A stretch of 64,000 nt of DNA from Beijerinckiaceae bacterium (lineage in GTDB: Bacteria; Pseudomonadota; Alphaproteobacteria; Rhizobiales; Beijerinckiaceae), in contig CANGFT010000013.1 in NCBI GenBank assembly GCA_947453205.1, positions 16,425-80,424 of the forward strand. The letters are read 5' to 3'. Position 1 is the first letter of the stretch. The number at the start of each line of letters is the position of its first letter. A model generated the notes under the pieces. It worked only from the letters and a program-made list of their open reading frames with translations. It was not told where the DNA came from and ran no database searches. Of this stretch, positions 16,614 to 25,137 are shown piece after piece. Made by a program: the position numbers and the translations under genes.

Positions 16614-16697
16614 GACGTCCTCCCTGTTTCAGGTCTTCTCTGGTGGCCGGGGCGCTTCTTGGGGGCGTCCCGGCGGAAGTCTTGCAAAGCGGCGGCC

Positions 16698-18566
16698 TCA
16701 GTCCTTGCGGCCAGCCGTATGTTCGCTGCGGGCATAGTCCGCGCTCTTCACATCCACGCGCGCGTCGATGACATAGGCACGACCCGCCAGCACGGCCTTT
16801 TCGGCGCGCTTGAGCGCCTTGGCGAACTCCTTGGCGGTCTCGACCGGGCCTTCGCCATCCAGCCCCTGGGCTCTGGCGATGGCGACGATGTCGATGGCCG
16901 GATGATCCATCTCCTGGCCGATGAACTTGTTCTCGACCGGCCTGCCCCGCACCACCGCCATGCGCTCCTGATGCGCCACATCGTTGTAATAGGAACGATT
17001 GTTGGCGACCACGATGATCATGGGGATCTCCATATGGGCCGCCGTCCAATAGGCGTTGCAGCCCATCATGAAATCGCCGTCGCCGATGATCGAGACCACA
17101 AGCCGACCCGAGCCCTTGAGCGCCAGCGCCGTGCCGATGCCGTTGCCCGGACCCGCACCGACGCCGCCGCCGGAGTCAAAGCCCACATAATCCAGGGGAT
17201 GCTTGAAGTTCACGGTGTCCGCAGGCCAGCCCAGCGAATAATTGGCGATGGTGACCTCGCGCTCGTCGGTGAAGGAGCGGATCACCAAAGCAAGATCCCG
17301 CAGCCGCATCATCCCCTTGGCGCGCGGCTCGTCGAGCATCTTAGGCTGGCGTGTCGGCCATTTGGCGGGCGCGGGCTTGCCCCCGCGCAGGCGCCGCACC
17401 GCTGGCAGCAGCTCCTTCACCAGCGCATCGGGCGCGCTCATGATGGGCAGGTCGGCGGCGGGCAGGCCGTAGTAGTCCATGCTCCAGCCATTGTGCAGAT
17501 AGCGGTCCAGCGAGCAGTTGATGATCTTCGCCTTGATCGGATCATCCTTGCCGAGCGTCTGGAGATACTGGCCCTTGAGGTCGATCCAGTCGAGGGCGAG
17601 CACGACGTCGGCTTCCCTCAGGATCGCCGTGATCTCACCCGAGGGGCGGAAGCGCGGCTCGACCGGATGCAGCGGGTGATCGGTGGGGAAGGAGGCCGCG
17701 GTCTTCATGTCCGTCAGCACCACGGCGCCCAGCGCTTCGGCCAGCGCCACGCGCGCCTGCCAATCATCGGTGTTGCGGGACACGCGGCCCATGAGGATCA
17801 CGGGCTTCTTCGCCTTCACCAGCCAGTTGGCGGCCTCCTCCACCGCTTCAGGCGCGGGCGCTGGCGGCAGGCCCGGCGCGAAGCGCGCCACATCGGGGAA
17901 GCTGATCTCCTGCTTGAGCTCCTCCTCCTGCAAGGCGACGTCGAGGCAGACATAGGTCGGCCCATAGGGCTGGGTGCTCGCGATCTGATGGGCGCGCAGC
18001 ATGGATTCGACGGAAGCGGCCACCGACCGGGGCTCATCATCCCATTTCGAATAATTGCGGATGAGCGCGCCCTGATCCTTCGCCGTATGAATCCAGTCGA
18101 TCCAGGGGCGGCGGATGTCGGCGTCGCCCGGCCCCGTGGCGCCGATGATGACCACCGGCAGACGCGCGCACCAGATGTTGAAGATGGCCATGGTCGCATG
18201 CATCAGCCCGACGCCCGAATGGACCGCGACCGCCATGGGCTTCTCGGTCACCTTGGCGTAGCCGTGGGCGATGGCGACCGTGTGCTCTTCGTGCAGGCAC
18301 ACGAGCATCTTGGGGTCACGGTTGCCGAGATAGTTGACGAGGCTGTCATGCAGCCCGCGATAGCTCGAGCCCGGAACGAGGGCGATGTAGCGCACATCAA
18401 GGCGGCGCAGCATCTCCGCCACCACATCCGAGCCCCAGCCCAGCCGGGCGTTGGAGGGCAGAACAAGCTGGTCCTTGTCATCGAATTTGGCCGTCGCGAT
18501 CTTGAGCGCGCCCTTGCCGGTCTTGGAGTCCTTCGGACGCGAGGTCTTGCTTGCTGCCTTGGCCAT
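16698..18566 (-). CDS. Thiamine-diphosphate-dependent enzyme, acetolactate synthase-like
   Basis: ThDP enzyme, 622 residues, with the usual three-domain order. The N-terminal Pyr domain has the catalytic Glu in LHEEHTVAIAHGYAK (about residue 93). The central domain follows, then the PP domain with GDGDFMMGCNAYWTAA near 493 ending in VVANN. The first 30-35 residues are an extra Lys/Ser/Thr-rich tail absent from most relatives. Relatives include benzoylformate decarboxylase, oxalyl-CoA decarboxylase and acetolactate synthase. The lack of a small regulatory-subunit gene argues against true acetolactate synthase. It lies in a minus-strand run with hydrolases and a monooxygenase, so decarboxylation of a 2-oxo acid or a carboligation is likely. 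Confidence 0.88.
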   Translation of the reverse strand: MAKAASKTSRPKDSKTGKGALKIATAKFDDKDQLVLPSNARLGWGSDVVAEMLRRLDVRYIALVPGSSYRGLHDSLVNYLGNRDPKMLVCLHEEHTVAIAHGYAKVTEKPMAVAVHSGVGLMHATMAIFNIWCARLPVVIIGATGPGDADIRRPWIDWIHTAKDQGALIRNYSKWDDEPRSVAASVESMLRAHQIASTQPYGPTYVCLDVALQEEELKQEISFPDVARFAPGLPPAPAPEAVEEAANWLVKAKKPVILMGRVSRNTDDWQARVALAEALGAVVLTDMKTAASFPTDHPLHPVEPRFRPSGEITAILREADVVLALDWIDLKGQYLQTLGKDDPIKAKIINCSLDRYLHNGWSMDYYGLPAADLPIMSAPDALVKELLPAVRRLRGGKPAPAKWPTRQPKMLDEPRAKGMMRLRDLALVIRSFTDEREVTIANYSLGWPADTVNFKHPLDYVGFDSGGGVGAGPGNGIGTALALKGSGRLVVSIIGDGDFMMGCNAYWTAAHMEIPMIIVVANNRSYYNDVAHQERMAVVRGRPVENKFIGQEMDHPAIDIVAIARAQGLDGEGPVETAKEFAKALKRAEKAVLAGRAYVIDARVDVKSADYARSEHTAGRKD

Positions 18567-18657
18567 ACGAGCGTTTCCCTTGAGTTCATTCGCTTTGAAG
18601 CCAGACTAGAACAGACTTTGGCCCGCGTCGATTCCCTCTCAGGCCTTCTCAACGAAA

Positions 18658-18686
18658 GATCCGCCCGAGCTTGCGCCGGGCGGATC
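18658..18686 (-). terminator. Hairpin terminator after the NtaA-like gene
   Basis: A perfect 10-base inverted repeat (GATCCGCCCG at 18658-18667, CGGGCGGATC at 18677-18686) with a 9-base loop lies 24 bases downstream of the stop at 18711. On the minus strand it is followed by CTTTCGTT, a weak T-tract. It would separate the NtaA-like gene from the ThDP-enzyme gene. Confidence 0.65.
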
Positions 18687-18710
18687 GTGGGATGCCTCTG
18701 TGCGGCCCGA

Positions 18711-20063
18711 TCAGCGGCGGTGGGACAGATCGGGCGGGCGACGCAGGCCGAGATTTTCGCGCAGGGTCTTGCCCTCATATTCCCTGCGGAACAGGCCGCG
18801 GCGCTGAAGCTCCGGGACAAGCTTGTCGACCAGCGTGTTCACGGCGCCGGGATTGTCGCTGGGCAGGATGTTGAAGCCATCCGCGCCGCCGCCGAGGAAC
18901 CAGGCCTCCAGCTCATCGGCCACCTGCTTCACCGAGCCGATCAGCGTCCAGTGGTGCTTGGCCGCCGCCGAGCGCATGGCCATCTGGCGCAGGGTGAGGC
19001 CCTCGCGGCGGGAGATGGCGATGTAGCTCTCCACCGCGCTCACGCGGGCGTCATTGACCTTGATGTCCGGCAAGGGCGCGTCAAGATCATATTGCGAGAG
19101 GTCCACGCCCCCGAGGTTGGCGGAGAGCCTCTGCATGGCGACGCGCAGCGGAATGAGCGCGTTCAGCTGGTCGAATTTCTCCTTCGCCTCGCTTTCGGTG
19201 TCGCCCATGAACAGCAGGGCGCCGGGCATGACCAGCACATCGTCAGGCGTGCGGCCGAAACGCTCGCAGCGGCCCTTCAGATTGTCATAGAAAGCCTTCG
19301 CCCCCGTCAGGCTCGACTGGGAGGTGAAGACCACATCCGCAACGCGGGCGGAGATGTTCATGCCCGGCTCAGAGGAGCCCGCCTGAACCATCACGGGATG
19401 GCCCTGGGGCGAACGCGGCACGGCGGAGGGGCCGCGAACTTTGAAATACTTCCCCACATGGTTGAGCAGGTGCACCTTGTCGGGGCGCATATAGACGCCG
19501 GATTCCTTGTCACGCGGGAAGGCGTCGTCATCATAGCTGTCCCAGACGCCGCGCACGACATCGACGAACTCCTCGGCGCGTTCATAGCGTTCGGCATGGG
19601 GCGCATGGGACTCGCGGCTGAACTGCAGCGCATCGTCCTTGTTGCTGCCGGTCACGATGTTCCAGGCCGCACGCCCGCCCGAGACATGGTCGAGCGAGGC
19701 CATGGTGCGGGCGAGATTGTAGGGCTCGAGATAGGTCGTCGACATCGTGGAGGCGAGGCCGATGTGTTTGGTCATCATCGCCACGGCCGACAGGATCGGA
19801 ATGGGATCCATGCGGTCGATGCGCGCGGTCAGGCTCAGGGTCTCCAGATCGTCGGTGCCCGGGGGGCTCGCGGCGTCGGCGATGAAGAGCATGTGGATCT
19901 TTGCGCGCTCCAGCGCCTGCGCCGTGTCGATCCAACGCTGGATGTTCTGCCCCGCGTCATTGTTGGAGCCAGGAAGGCGCCAGCCCGCCATATGATAATT
20001 GCCATCTCCCGTCATGAAGAGCGAGAGCTTCATCTGGCGTTGCTTGCCGTCGCGCGATTCCAT
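18711..20063 (-). CDS. NtaA/SnaA/DszA-type flavin-dependent monooxygenase
   Basis: Luciferase-like monooxygenase of the nitrilotriacetate monooxygenase component A group, about 450 residues. Marks are SLFMTGDGNYHMAGWRLP at the N-terminus, WIDTAQALERAKIHMLFIAD near residue 52, MSTTYLEPYNLAR near 113, SGGRAAWNIVTGSN near 135 and HPVMVQAGSSEPG near 230. Family members oxidise amines, sulfones or sulfur heterocycles with FMNH2 from a reductase, which is not seen in the window. The start at 20063 is preferred for an AAAGGG site; 20087 and 20033 are also in-frame ATGs. A Bug-type receptor gene lies just upstream on the same strand and may deliver its substrate. Confidence 0.87.
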   Translation of the reverse strand: MESRDGKQRQMKLSLFMTGDGNYHMAGWRLPGSNNDAGQNIQRWIDTAQALERAKIHMLFIADAASPPGTDDLETLSLTARIDRMDPIPILSAVAMMTKHIGLASTMSTTYLEPYNLARTMASLDHVSGGRAAWNIVTGSNKDDALQFSRESHAPHAERYERAEEFVDVVRGVWDSYDDDAFPRDKESGVYMRPDKVHLLNHVGKYFKVRGPSAVPRSPQGHPVMVQAGSSEPGMNISARVADVVFTSQSSLTGAKAFYDNLKGRCERFGRTPDDVLVMPGALLFMGDTESEAKEKFDQLNALIPLRVAMQRLSANLGGVDLSQYDLDAPLPDIKVNDARVSAVESYIAISRREGLTLRQMAMRSAAAKHHWTLIGSVKQVADELEAWFLGGGADGFNILPSDNPGAVNTLVDKLVPELQRRGLFRREYEGKTLRENLGLRRPPDLSHRR

Positions 20064-20192
20064 CTGTTTTTCAACCCTTTCAAGCATCCGGCGACCACCG
20101 GAGCATCACTCTTCGCAAAAGTCTGAACTGACCCTGCGGCGCATTGATCGAGGTCAAGTCCCTGCGCCGCGGCGGTCAGGCCGTCGCCTCAT

Positions 20193-21182
20193 CTATGGTT
20201 GCTGCAAACCAAGTCTGGTGATGATGCCTCGCCAGCGGCCCACATCCGTCTGCAGCCGGTCCGCCATGCCGTCGGGCGTGCTGAGCGCAGCCTCCATGCC
20301 AAGAACACGGAACCGCTCCTGAATCTCAGGGAGCGCAAGAACGATGGAGATTTCCGCGTTAATGCGCATCACGATCTCCTTGGGCGTTCCCGCAGGCGCC
20401 GCGACGCCATTCCAGGAGGTGACGACATAGCCGGGCACGCCGCTCTCAAGCACCGTTGGGGTGTCGGGCGTGAGGGGACTGCGCTTTTCACCCGCAGAGG
20501 CGACAAGCCTGATCTGCTTGTCCGATAAGGCCGGCGCGAAAGCGGCGAGATAGTCAAAGCCGATGTCCACATCGCCGCGCTGAATGGCGGTGATGAGCTC
20601 GGGCGAGCTCTTGAAGGGAACGATCGGGGCCTTGCTGCCGATCAAGGCCTTGAACATTTCAGCGGCGATGTTCTGGGTGCTCCCGGCGGAGATGGCGCCG
20701 AAATTCAACCGTTGCGGGTCAGCCTTGTCGATCTCCCTCAACCGCGCGATGGAGGTGATGTCGCTCGACTCCTTGGTTGCGATCAGCAGGTCGAACTGCG
20801 CGAGGGTCGAGACCGCCGTGAAGTCCTTCACGAGGTCATAAGGGAGCGAGGCGAAGAGCGACGCGCTCACCGCATAGCTGTTGCCGATCTGCACGAGCGT
20901 ATAGCCGTCAGCCGGCGACTGCTTGGCCGCCATGGCCGAGGTTATGCCGCCCGCGCCCGGCCGGTTCTCGATCACGAACTGCATGCCCGTGCGCTCCGTC
21001 ACCTTGCCCGTCACAAGGCGGAAGGTGATGTCGCCGATGCCGCCCGCGGCGAAAGGCAGAAAGATGCGGATCGGCCTTGACGGATATTGCGCCTGCGCGA
21101 GCCCGACCGCGGGCGCAAGGCCGCTGGCGGCCAGCATGGCGGCGGTCGTGAACTGGCGGCGGGACAAAGAGGTGGGGCGCAT
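20193..21182 (-). CDS. Bug-type periplasmic receptor (tripartite tricarboxylate transporter family)
   Basis: Periplasmic solute-binding protein of the Bug/TctC family, 329 residues. A twin-arginine-like signal (SLSRRQFTTAAMLAASGLAPA) is followed by the family opening YPSRPIRIFLPFAAGG, then VIENRPGAGG and PADGYTL. The ATG at 21182 has CAGGAAA upstream; a longer frame from 21308 begins with a basic, unrelated stretch and is rejected. No TctA or TctB membrane gene is in the window, as is common for Bug genes, which are often orphans. It is the first gene of a minus-strand group with a flavin monooxygenase. Confidence 0.9.
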   Translation of the reverse strand: MRPTSLSRRQFTTAAMLAASGLAPAVGLAQAQYPSRPIRIFLPFAAGGIGDITFRLVTGKVTERTGMQFVIENRPGAGGITSAMAAKQSPADGYTLVQIGNSYAVSASLFASLPYDLVKDFTAVSTLAQFDLLIATKESSDITSIARLREIDKADPQRLNFGAISAGSTQNIAAEMFKALIGSKAPIVPFKSSPELITAIQRGDVDIGFDYLAAFAPALSDKQIRLVASAGEKRSPLTPDTPTVLESGVPGYVVTSWNGVAAPAGTPKEIVMRINAEISIVLALPEIQERFRVLGMEAALSTPDGMADRLQTDVGRWRGIITRLGLQQP

Positions 21183-21517
21183 CTGGTTTCCTGCCTGTCT
21201 TTTTTCTTGCGGACGCCGGGAGGCGGCCGCAGGGAAGCTCGGCCCGCATCGCTTGTCAGCGGCGCGCCATTGCCGAAAGCCTACACCAAAGCGCGCCGCC
21301 TTGTTCAACCGGGCGGTCGCAAATCTGATGACGGAGGCGGATAATTTATCAAGCCGCGAGCCCGCAGGCCCGGAAATCCCGATGGTTTGGCCGGAAAGGC
21401 GCGATCAGCCCGGCGCCCCTGCATGACCATGGCAGAACCGGCGGATGCAGACCTCGCCTCGAAACAAGCGCTTGCCCCCAAGAGGCTCCGCGCCCGGCGC
21501 CGCATCACATCAGGGCG
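21183..21517. other. Intergenic region upstream of the Bug receptor gene
   Basis: These 335 bases lie between the receptor start and the end of the bicupin gene, both on the minus strand. I see no credible gene. A 10-base palindrome CAAGCGCTTG at 21465-21474 is near the bicupin end. An A/T-richer patch around 21340-21352 could hold the promoter of the receptor gene, but no clear -35/-10 pair is evident. Confidence 0.5.
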
Positions 21518-22654
21518 TCACCGATACAGATAGCCCACGGGTTGGCCGCCCTGTCTGAGGGCCCGGGCCTCCATATGCGTGATGAGCCTGTCCCCCAAGG
21601 CGTCAATCTCATCGCGCTGCACATTCGTCCAACGCCGCAAATTCTCCATGCCGTCCAACAAGCCAAGCCGCAGGATCTGCGTGTCCTCCATGACGCCCGC
21701 AAGCCTGATCGAATGGGCGCCGACGGTGACGACATCCCCGGCCTCAAGCTCAAGCGTCTTGCCCGACGAGTCCTTGAACGTGGCGCCGCCCCGGATGACG
21801 CGGAACATCACGACCTCGCCCCGCGCGAAATCGGAAACAGACATCGCGCCCTGCGTGCTTTTGGGGAGCAGCCGCCCCCCTGCCGGATCCGTCGCGATGA
21901 TATGGCCGCACACGAGCCCGCCGCTGGGCGCTTCGATCCCGAGGTTCCTGACGTAGACGCCATCGCCCGATTTTATGTCGCCATCCGAAAGCCGCTTGTA
22001 GAGCGCGTCGATGGACTGTGGATCCTGAAACCAGAAGTCAGCGCCGACAGGACGATCATGCAATGGATGGCGCCAGGCGGTCCGCGACGTCTCCGCCTCG
22101 TCGATCCGGTCTTTGCCGACGATGGTCGGATTTGGAAAAGTCGTGGGGTCAGTGATGAAGGCCTCCAGAAACTTCGCCGAATAACCCATGGTCAAAGCGT
22201 CTGGAACCACTGACTGCGGCGTCGCCAGATTTTCTTTCGTCTCCAATCCCGACCAGGAATAAAAGAGCTGGCGATGAACGATGGCGCTTTGAAGCATCAC
22301 AGCGCCCGGACCCGCATGATATAATTGCCCGTCATAGTCAAAGGCGAAGACGCCGGAGGTCACCAGCACAAGCTGGAACCCTCCGGGGGGAAGATGCAGG
22401 TGAAAGTCCGTGGGGCCCGTGTCCTGGCCATAGATTGGCGCATTGGTGGCGACTTCGTGGAGCAGGAAGGATTCATTGTTTGCATGGAAACCATGATCCG
22501 CCCGGCTGTAGAGCGCCTGCGGTCGATAGGTCGCCTCATATTTTGCGTCGACCCGCCGATCAATGGCGATGAAGTCGCGCTTGTTTAGAACAAGAGGCGC
22601 TCCCTTGGGTTTCTCAAGCCCGATGAGATGAGAAGGAATCTCATGACCAACCAT
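21518..22654 (-). CDS. Bicupin protein of unknown reaction
   Basis: Double-domain cupin, 378 residues. The N-terminal barrel has an HLH metal-type motif in PTDFHLHLPPGGFQLVLVTSG near residue 92 and a later His in SAIVHRQLFY. The second barrel around residues 270-330 reads GEVVMFRVIRGGA and LEAGDVVTVGAHSIRL and retains fewer metal ligands. The layout resembles gentisate- or homogentisate-type dioxygenases, but the ligand pattern is not close enough to name one. The ATG at 22654 has AGGAGG upstream; the longer frame reaching 22798 overlaps the GST gene. It is 47 bases downstream of the GST gene on the same strand, a possible two-gene operon. Confidence 0.75.
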   Translation of the reverse strand: MVGHEIPSHLIGLEKPKGAPLVLNKRDFIAIDRRVDAKYEATYRPQALYSRADHGFHANNESFLLHEVATNAPIYGQDTGPTDFHLHLPPGGFQLVLVTSGVFAFDYDGQLYHAGPGAVMLQSAIVHRQLFYSWSGLETKENLATPQSVVPDALTMGYSAKFLEAFITDPTTFPNPTIVGKDRIDEAETSRTAWRHPLHDRPVGADFWFQDPQSIDALYKRLSDGDIKSGDGVYVRNLGIEAPSGGLVCGHIIATDPAGGRLLPKSTQGAMSVSDFARGEVVMFRVIRGGATFKDSSGKTLELEAGDVVTVGAHSIRLAGVMEDTQILRLGLLDGMENLRRWTNVQRDEIDALGDRLITHMEARALRQGGQPVGYLYR

Positions 22655-22701
22655 CGCCGCCACCTCCTGCGCTCGCCCAATGGAATAGACGCCTCTTGAA
22701 T

Positions 22702-23355
22702 TCAGAACTCCACCTCCAGCTCTTCGATCTCCTCTTGCTCGCAGACCGCAGCGCCCATCCATTCCTGAACCGCATCCCATGCCAGAACCGCATCGCAATA
22801 GGCCTGGCTCACCGGATCGAGCTTCACATCATAAGTTTTAAACCGCGTCGCAACGGGAGCATACATGGCGTCGGCCATGGAAAGCGCGCCAAAGAGATAA
22901 GGCCCGCCATGGCTCTCGATGCAGTCACGCCAGATTTCAGTGATCCGATCAATGTCGGCCTTCGCTTTCGACCAGATTTTGAAGTTCGGAAAATGCGCCT
23001 TGATGTTCATGGGAAGCGCTGAACGCATCGAGGAGAAACCCGAATGCATCTCGCCGCAAATGGCGCGGCAATGGGCTCTTTGATATTGATCCTTAGGCAA
23101 AAGGCCTGAATTTGGAGCAATCTCCTGGAGGAACTCCCCGATCGCCAGAGTGTCCCAGATGCGCCGTCCCTCATAGGTCAGGCAGGGCACGAGAATGGAG
23201 GGCGAGAGCAACAAAATCTCGGCGCGCGCATCGGCGTCATCGGGCGCCTTGATGACCGCGTCGAAGGGAATTCCAGCGATTTTCATCATCAACCAGCCAC
23301 GCATCGACCAGGATGAATAGTTTTTGCTGCTGATCGTAAGAGTCGAAGTCATCAT
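22702..23355 (-). CDS. Glutathione S-transferase family protein
   Basis: GST-like protein, 217 residues. The N-terminal thioredoxin-fold part opens with LTISSKNYSSWSMRGWLMMK, where a Ser of the NYSSWS segment is the likely glutathione-activating residue. VPCLTYEGRRIWDTLAIGEFL contains the cis-Pro and the Glu/Asp-Thr/Ser pair seen in this group. The C-terminal helical domain follows. The start at 23355 has AGGGAG before it; the open frame to 23466 is not supported. It is divergent from the PHB depolymerase gene across 110 bases and upstream of the bicupin gene. A GST beside a ring-cleavage-like bicupin could mean isomerisation or conjugation, but this is a guess. Confidence 0.85.
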   Translation of the reverse strand: MMTSTLTISSKNYSSWSMRGWLMMKIAGIPFDAVIKAPDDADARAEILLLSPSILVPCLTYEGRRIWDTLAIGEFLQEIAPNSGLLPKDQYQRAHCRAICGEMHSGFSSMRSALPMNIKAHFPNFKIWSKAKADIDRITEIWRDCIESHGGPYLFGALSMADAMYAPVATRFKTYDVKLDPVSQAYCDAVLAWDAVQEWMGAAVCEQEEIEELEVEF

Positions 23356-23465
23356 CGCAAGCTCCCTGCGCATTCCAACAAAGCAAGCGGCATGCCATAG
23401 GCAGGCCAAGCCTCTGGCACAGCGATTGCTTTGCAAAAGCCAGCGATTTGAAAGGCTCCAGATCA

Positions 23466-24683
23466 ATGTTATATGACGCCTATCGGACCTATGCTGACGC
23501 TGCCTTTCCCATCAGGGAGATCGCCTCCAATTCCGCTCGGGTTCTGAATTCGCAATTTTCACTCGATCATTTATTCAACCCCCGCAGATTTTCCGCCGCG
23601 CTTGAGTTGATCAGTCTCTCCGGTTTCACCCACAGCCGACCAGCCTACGACATTCAAGAAATCACTCTTCAAAATGGAAGCGTGGTCCGCGTCACTGAAG
23701 ATGCGGTCATTTCAACGCCCTTTTGCAATCTCATCAGGTTCGCACGCGAAGATGGCGAAGATCTGCCGAAAATTCTCCTCGCGGCCCCCATGTCCGGACA
23801 CTTCGCCACGCTGCTGCGCGGCACCATCAGGACCCTGCTGCGGGATTTTCAGGTTCATGTGACCGATTGGACCAATGCGCGCGACATCCCTCTGACGGAG
23901 GGCAAGTTCGGCTTTGAATCCTACACCGAACATATCATCGATTTCCTCAGGGCGATCGGGCCCCGCGCGCATGTGATGGCTGTTTGCCAACCGGCGGTGG
24001 CGGTTCTGGCGGCGGCCTCTGTCATGGCCGCCCGCAAAGACCCAGCCCAACCCGCCAGCATTGTTCTGATGGCGGGCCCGATCGACCCACGCATATCCCC
24101 CACAAAGGTGAACGAACTCGCGACGTCAAAACCATTGGCCTGGTTTGAGGACAATATGATCGGCCTTGTGCCGTCCGCATATGAGGGAGCCGGGCGGCGC
24201 GTATATCCGGGCTTTCTCCAACTCAGCGCCTTCATGTCCATGAACCTTGATCGGCACGCCAAATCGTTCAAGGATTTGTTCAACGCCCGCATAGCAGGCG
24301 ACGACGCAAAGGCTGACCAGATCAAGGCGTTCTACGAAGAATATTTCGCCATCATGGATCTTGACGCTGATTTTTATCTGGAGACGGTGGACACCGTGTT
24401 CCAACGGTGCTCGCTGCCTCGGGGTGAACTGACCTTCAACGACGAACCCGTGACGCCTCAGGCCATCAAACAGTCGTTTCTTCTCACCATTGAAGGCGAG
24501 CGGGACGACATCTGCGCCATCGGCCAAACGCTCGCAGCGCAAGACCTCTGCAGCGGGCTTCGCCCCTATATGAAATCACACTATATGCAGGCGGGCGTCG
24601 GGCATTACGGCGTCTTCAATGGAAAGAAATGGGAGAACCAGATTTATCCGGTCGTCCGCGACCATATTCAGGCGAGCATTTAG
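23466..24683 (+). CDS. phaZ: Intracellular poly(3-hydroxybutyrate) depolymerase
   Basis: Enzyme mobilising stored PHB granules, 405 residues, the normal size of the intracellular PhaZ family. The N-terminus MLYDAYRTYADAAFPIR is characteristic. The nucleophile is Cys174 in VCQPAVAVLAA, replacing the lipase-box Ser as in the Ralstonia PhaZ. The family strand HVTDWTNARDIPL is near residue 131, and the C-terminal YMQAGVGHYGVFNGKKW carries the His. The ATG at 23466 is preferred over a TTG at 23448. It stands alone between divergent and convergent neighbours. No phaC or phasin gene is in the window. Confidence 0.94.
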   Translation: MLYDAYRTYADAAFPIREIASNSARVLNSQFSLDHLFNPRRFSAALELISLSGFTHSRPAYDIQEITLQNGSVVRVTEDAVISTPFCNLIRFAREDGEDLPKILLAAPMSGHFATLLRGTIRTLLRDFQVHVTDWTNARDIPLTEGKFGFESYTEHIIDFLRAIGPRAHVMAVCQPAVAVLAAASVMAARKDPAQPASIVLMAGPIDPRISPTKVNELATSKPLAWFEDNMIGLVPSAYEGAGRRVYPGFLQLSAFMSMNLDRHAKSFKDLFNARIAGDDAKADQIKAFYEEYFAIMDLDADFYLETVDTVFQRCSLPRGELTFNDEPVTPQAIKQSFLLTIEGERDDICAIGQTLAAQDLCSGLRPYMKSHYMQAGVGHYGVFNGKKWENQIYPVVRDHIQASI

Positions 24684-24723
24684 CCGCAACAAACGATCCC
24701 ATATATTCCGCCGCGCCGCAGCC

Positions 24724-25137
24724 TCATGCCGGGGCGCTGGCGTTCCGGGCGGCGACATAGGCGCGCCATCCGCCAAAATGGGAAATCTCCTCCGCCCCCG
24801 TCAGCCCTTCCGGCTCGACAAGAAATCCTTTCGGGCTCGTCCCGTCCGCCAATTGAAGAGTGCCGATGCACAGCGGCGATGGAATGGCGTTCACGAAAGT
24901 TCCAAAACCGTCAGCAGGCAGCGTCCAGACTTCCGCGTCGATGGCGTGGCCGCTGTCCGCTGGCGTGCGGAGCAAACCCGGGCGCTTCGGAGGCCCGCCC
25001 GCCAGCGCATAGAAGCGATAGCAAGGCGCTGTCTTGACCTTGCGGCTCAGCTCCCCGCCGCGCGAGGTCAATTCATGATTCAGCGGCATGCCCGACAGAT
25101 GCGCTCCCACGACCACAATTTCGATTCTCTCGCTCAT
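24724..25137 (-). CDS. Allophanate hydrolase C-terminal domain as a separate protein
   Basis: This 137-residue protein matches the C-terminal domain of allophanate hydrolase (AtzF/DUR1 type) along its whole length: VVGAHLSGMPLNHELTSRGG at the start, TAPCYRFYALAGGPPKRPGL in the middle, and EVWTLPADGFGTFVNAIPSPL then HFGGWRAYVAAR at the end. In the fused enzyme this domain removes the second carboxyl group after the amidase step. Here it has its own ATG, overlapping the amidase stop in an ATGA pair, so the two are coupled and not fused. Both parts look intact. This is probably a natural two-subunit form and not a fresh frameshift, because the reading frame shows no leftover linker. Confidence 0.88.
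   Translation of the reverse strand: MSERIEIVVVGAHLSGMPLNHELTSRGGELSRKVKTAPCYRFYALAGGPPKRPGLLRTPADSGHAIDAEVWTLPADGFGTFVNAIPSPLCIGTLQLADGTSPKGFLVEPEGLTGAEEISHFGGWRAYVAARNASAPA

Noticed and set aside
15357..20126. A 1589-codon open frame on the plus strand
   Set aside because: It lies antisense to the isochorismatase-fold, FrsA-like, ThDP and NtaA-like genes, all of which have clear motifs. The product is His/Arg/Gly-rich with no domain. Absence of stops follows from high G+C at third positions.
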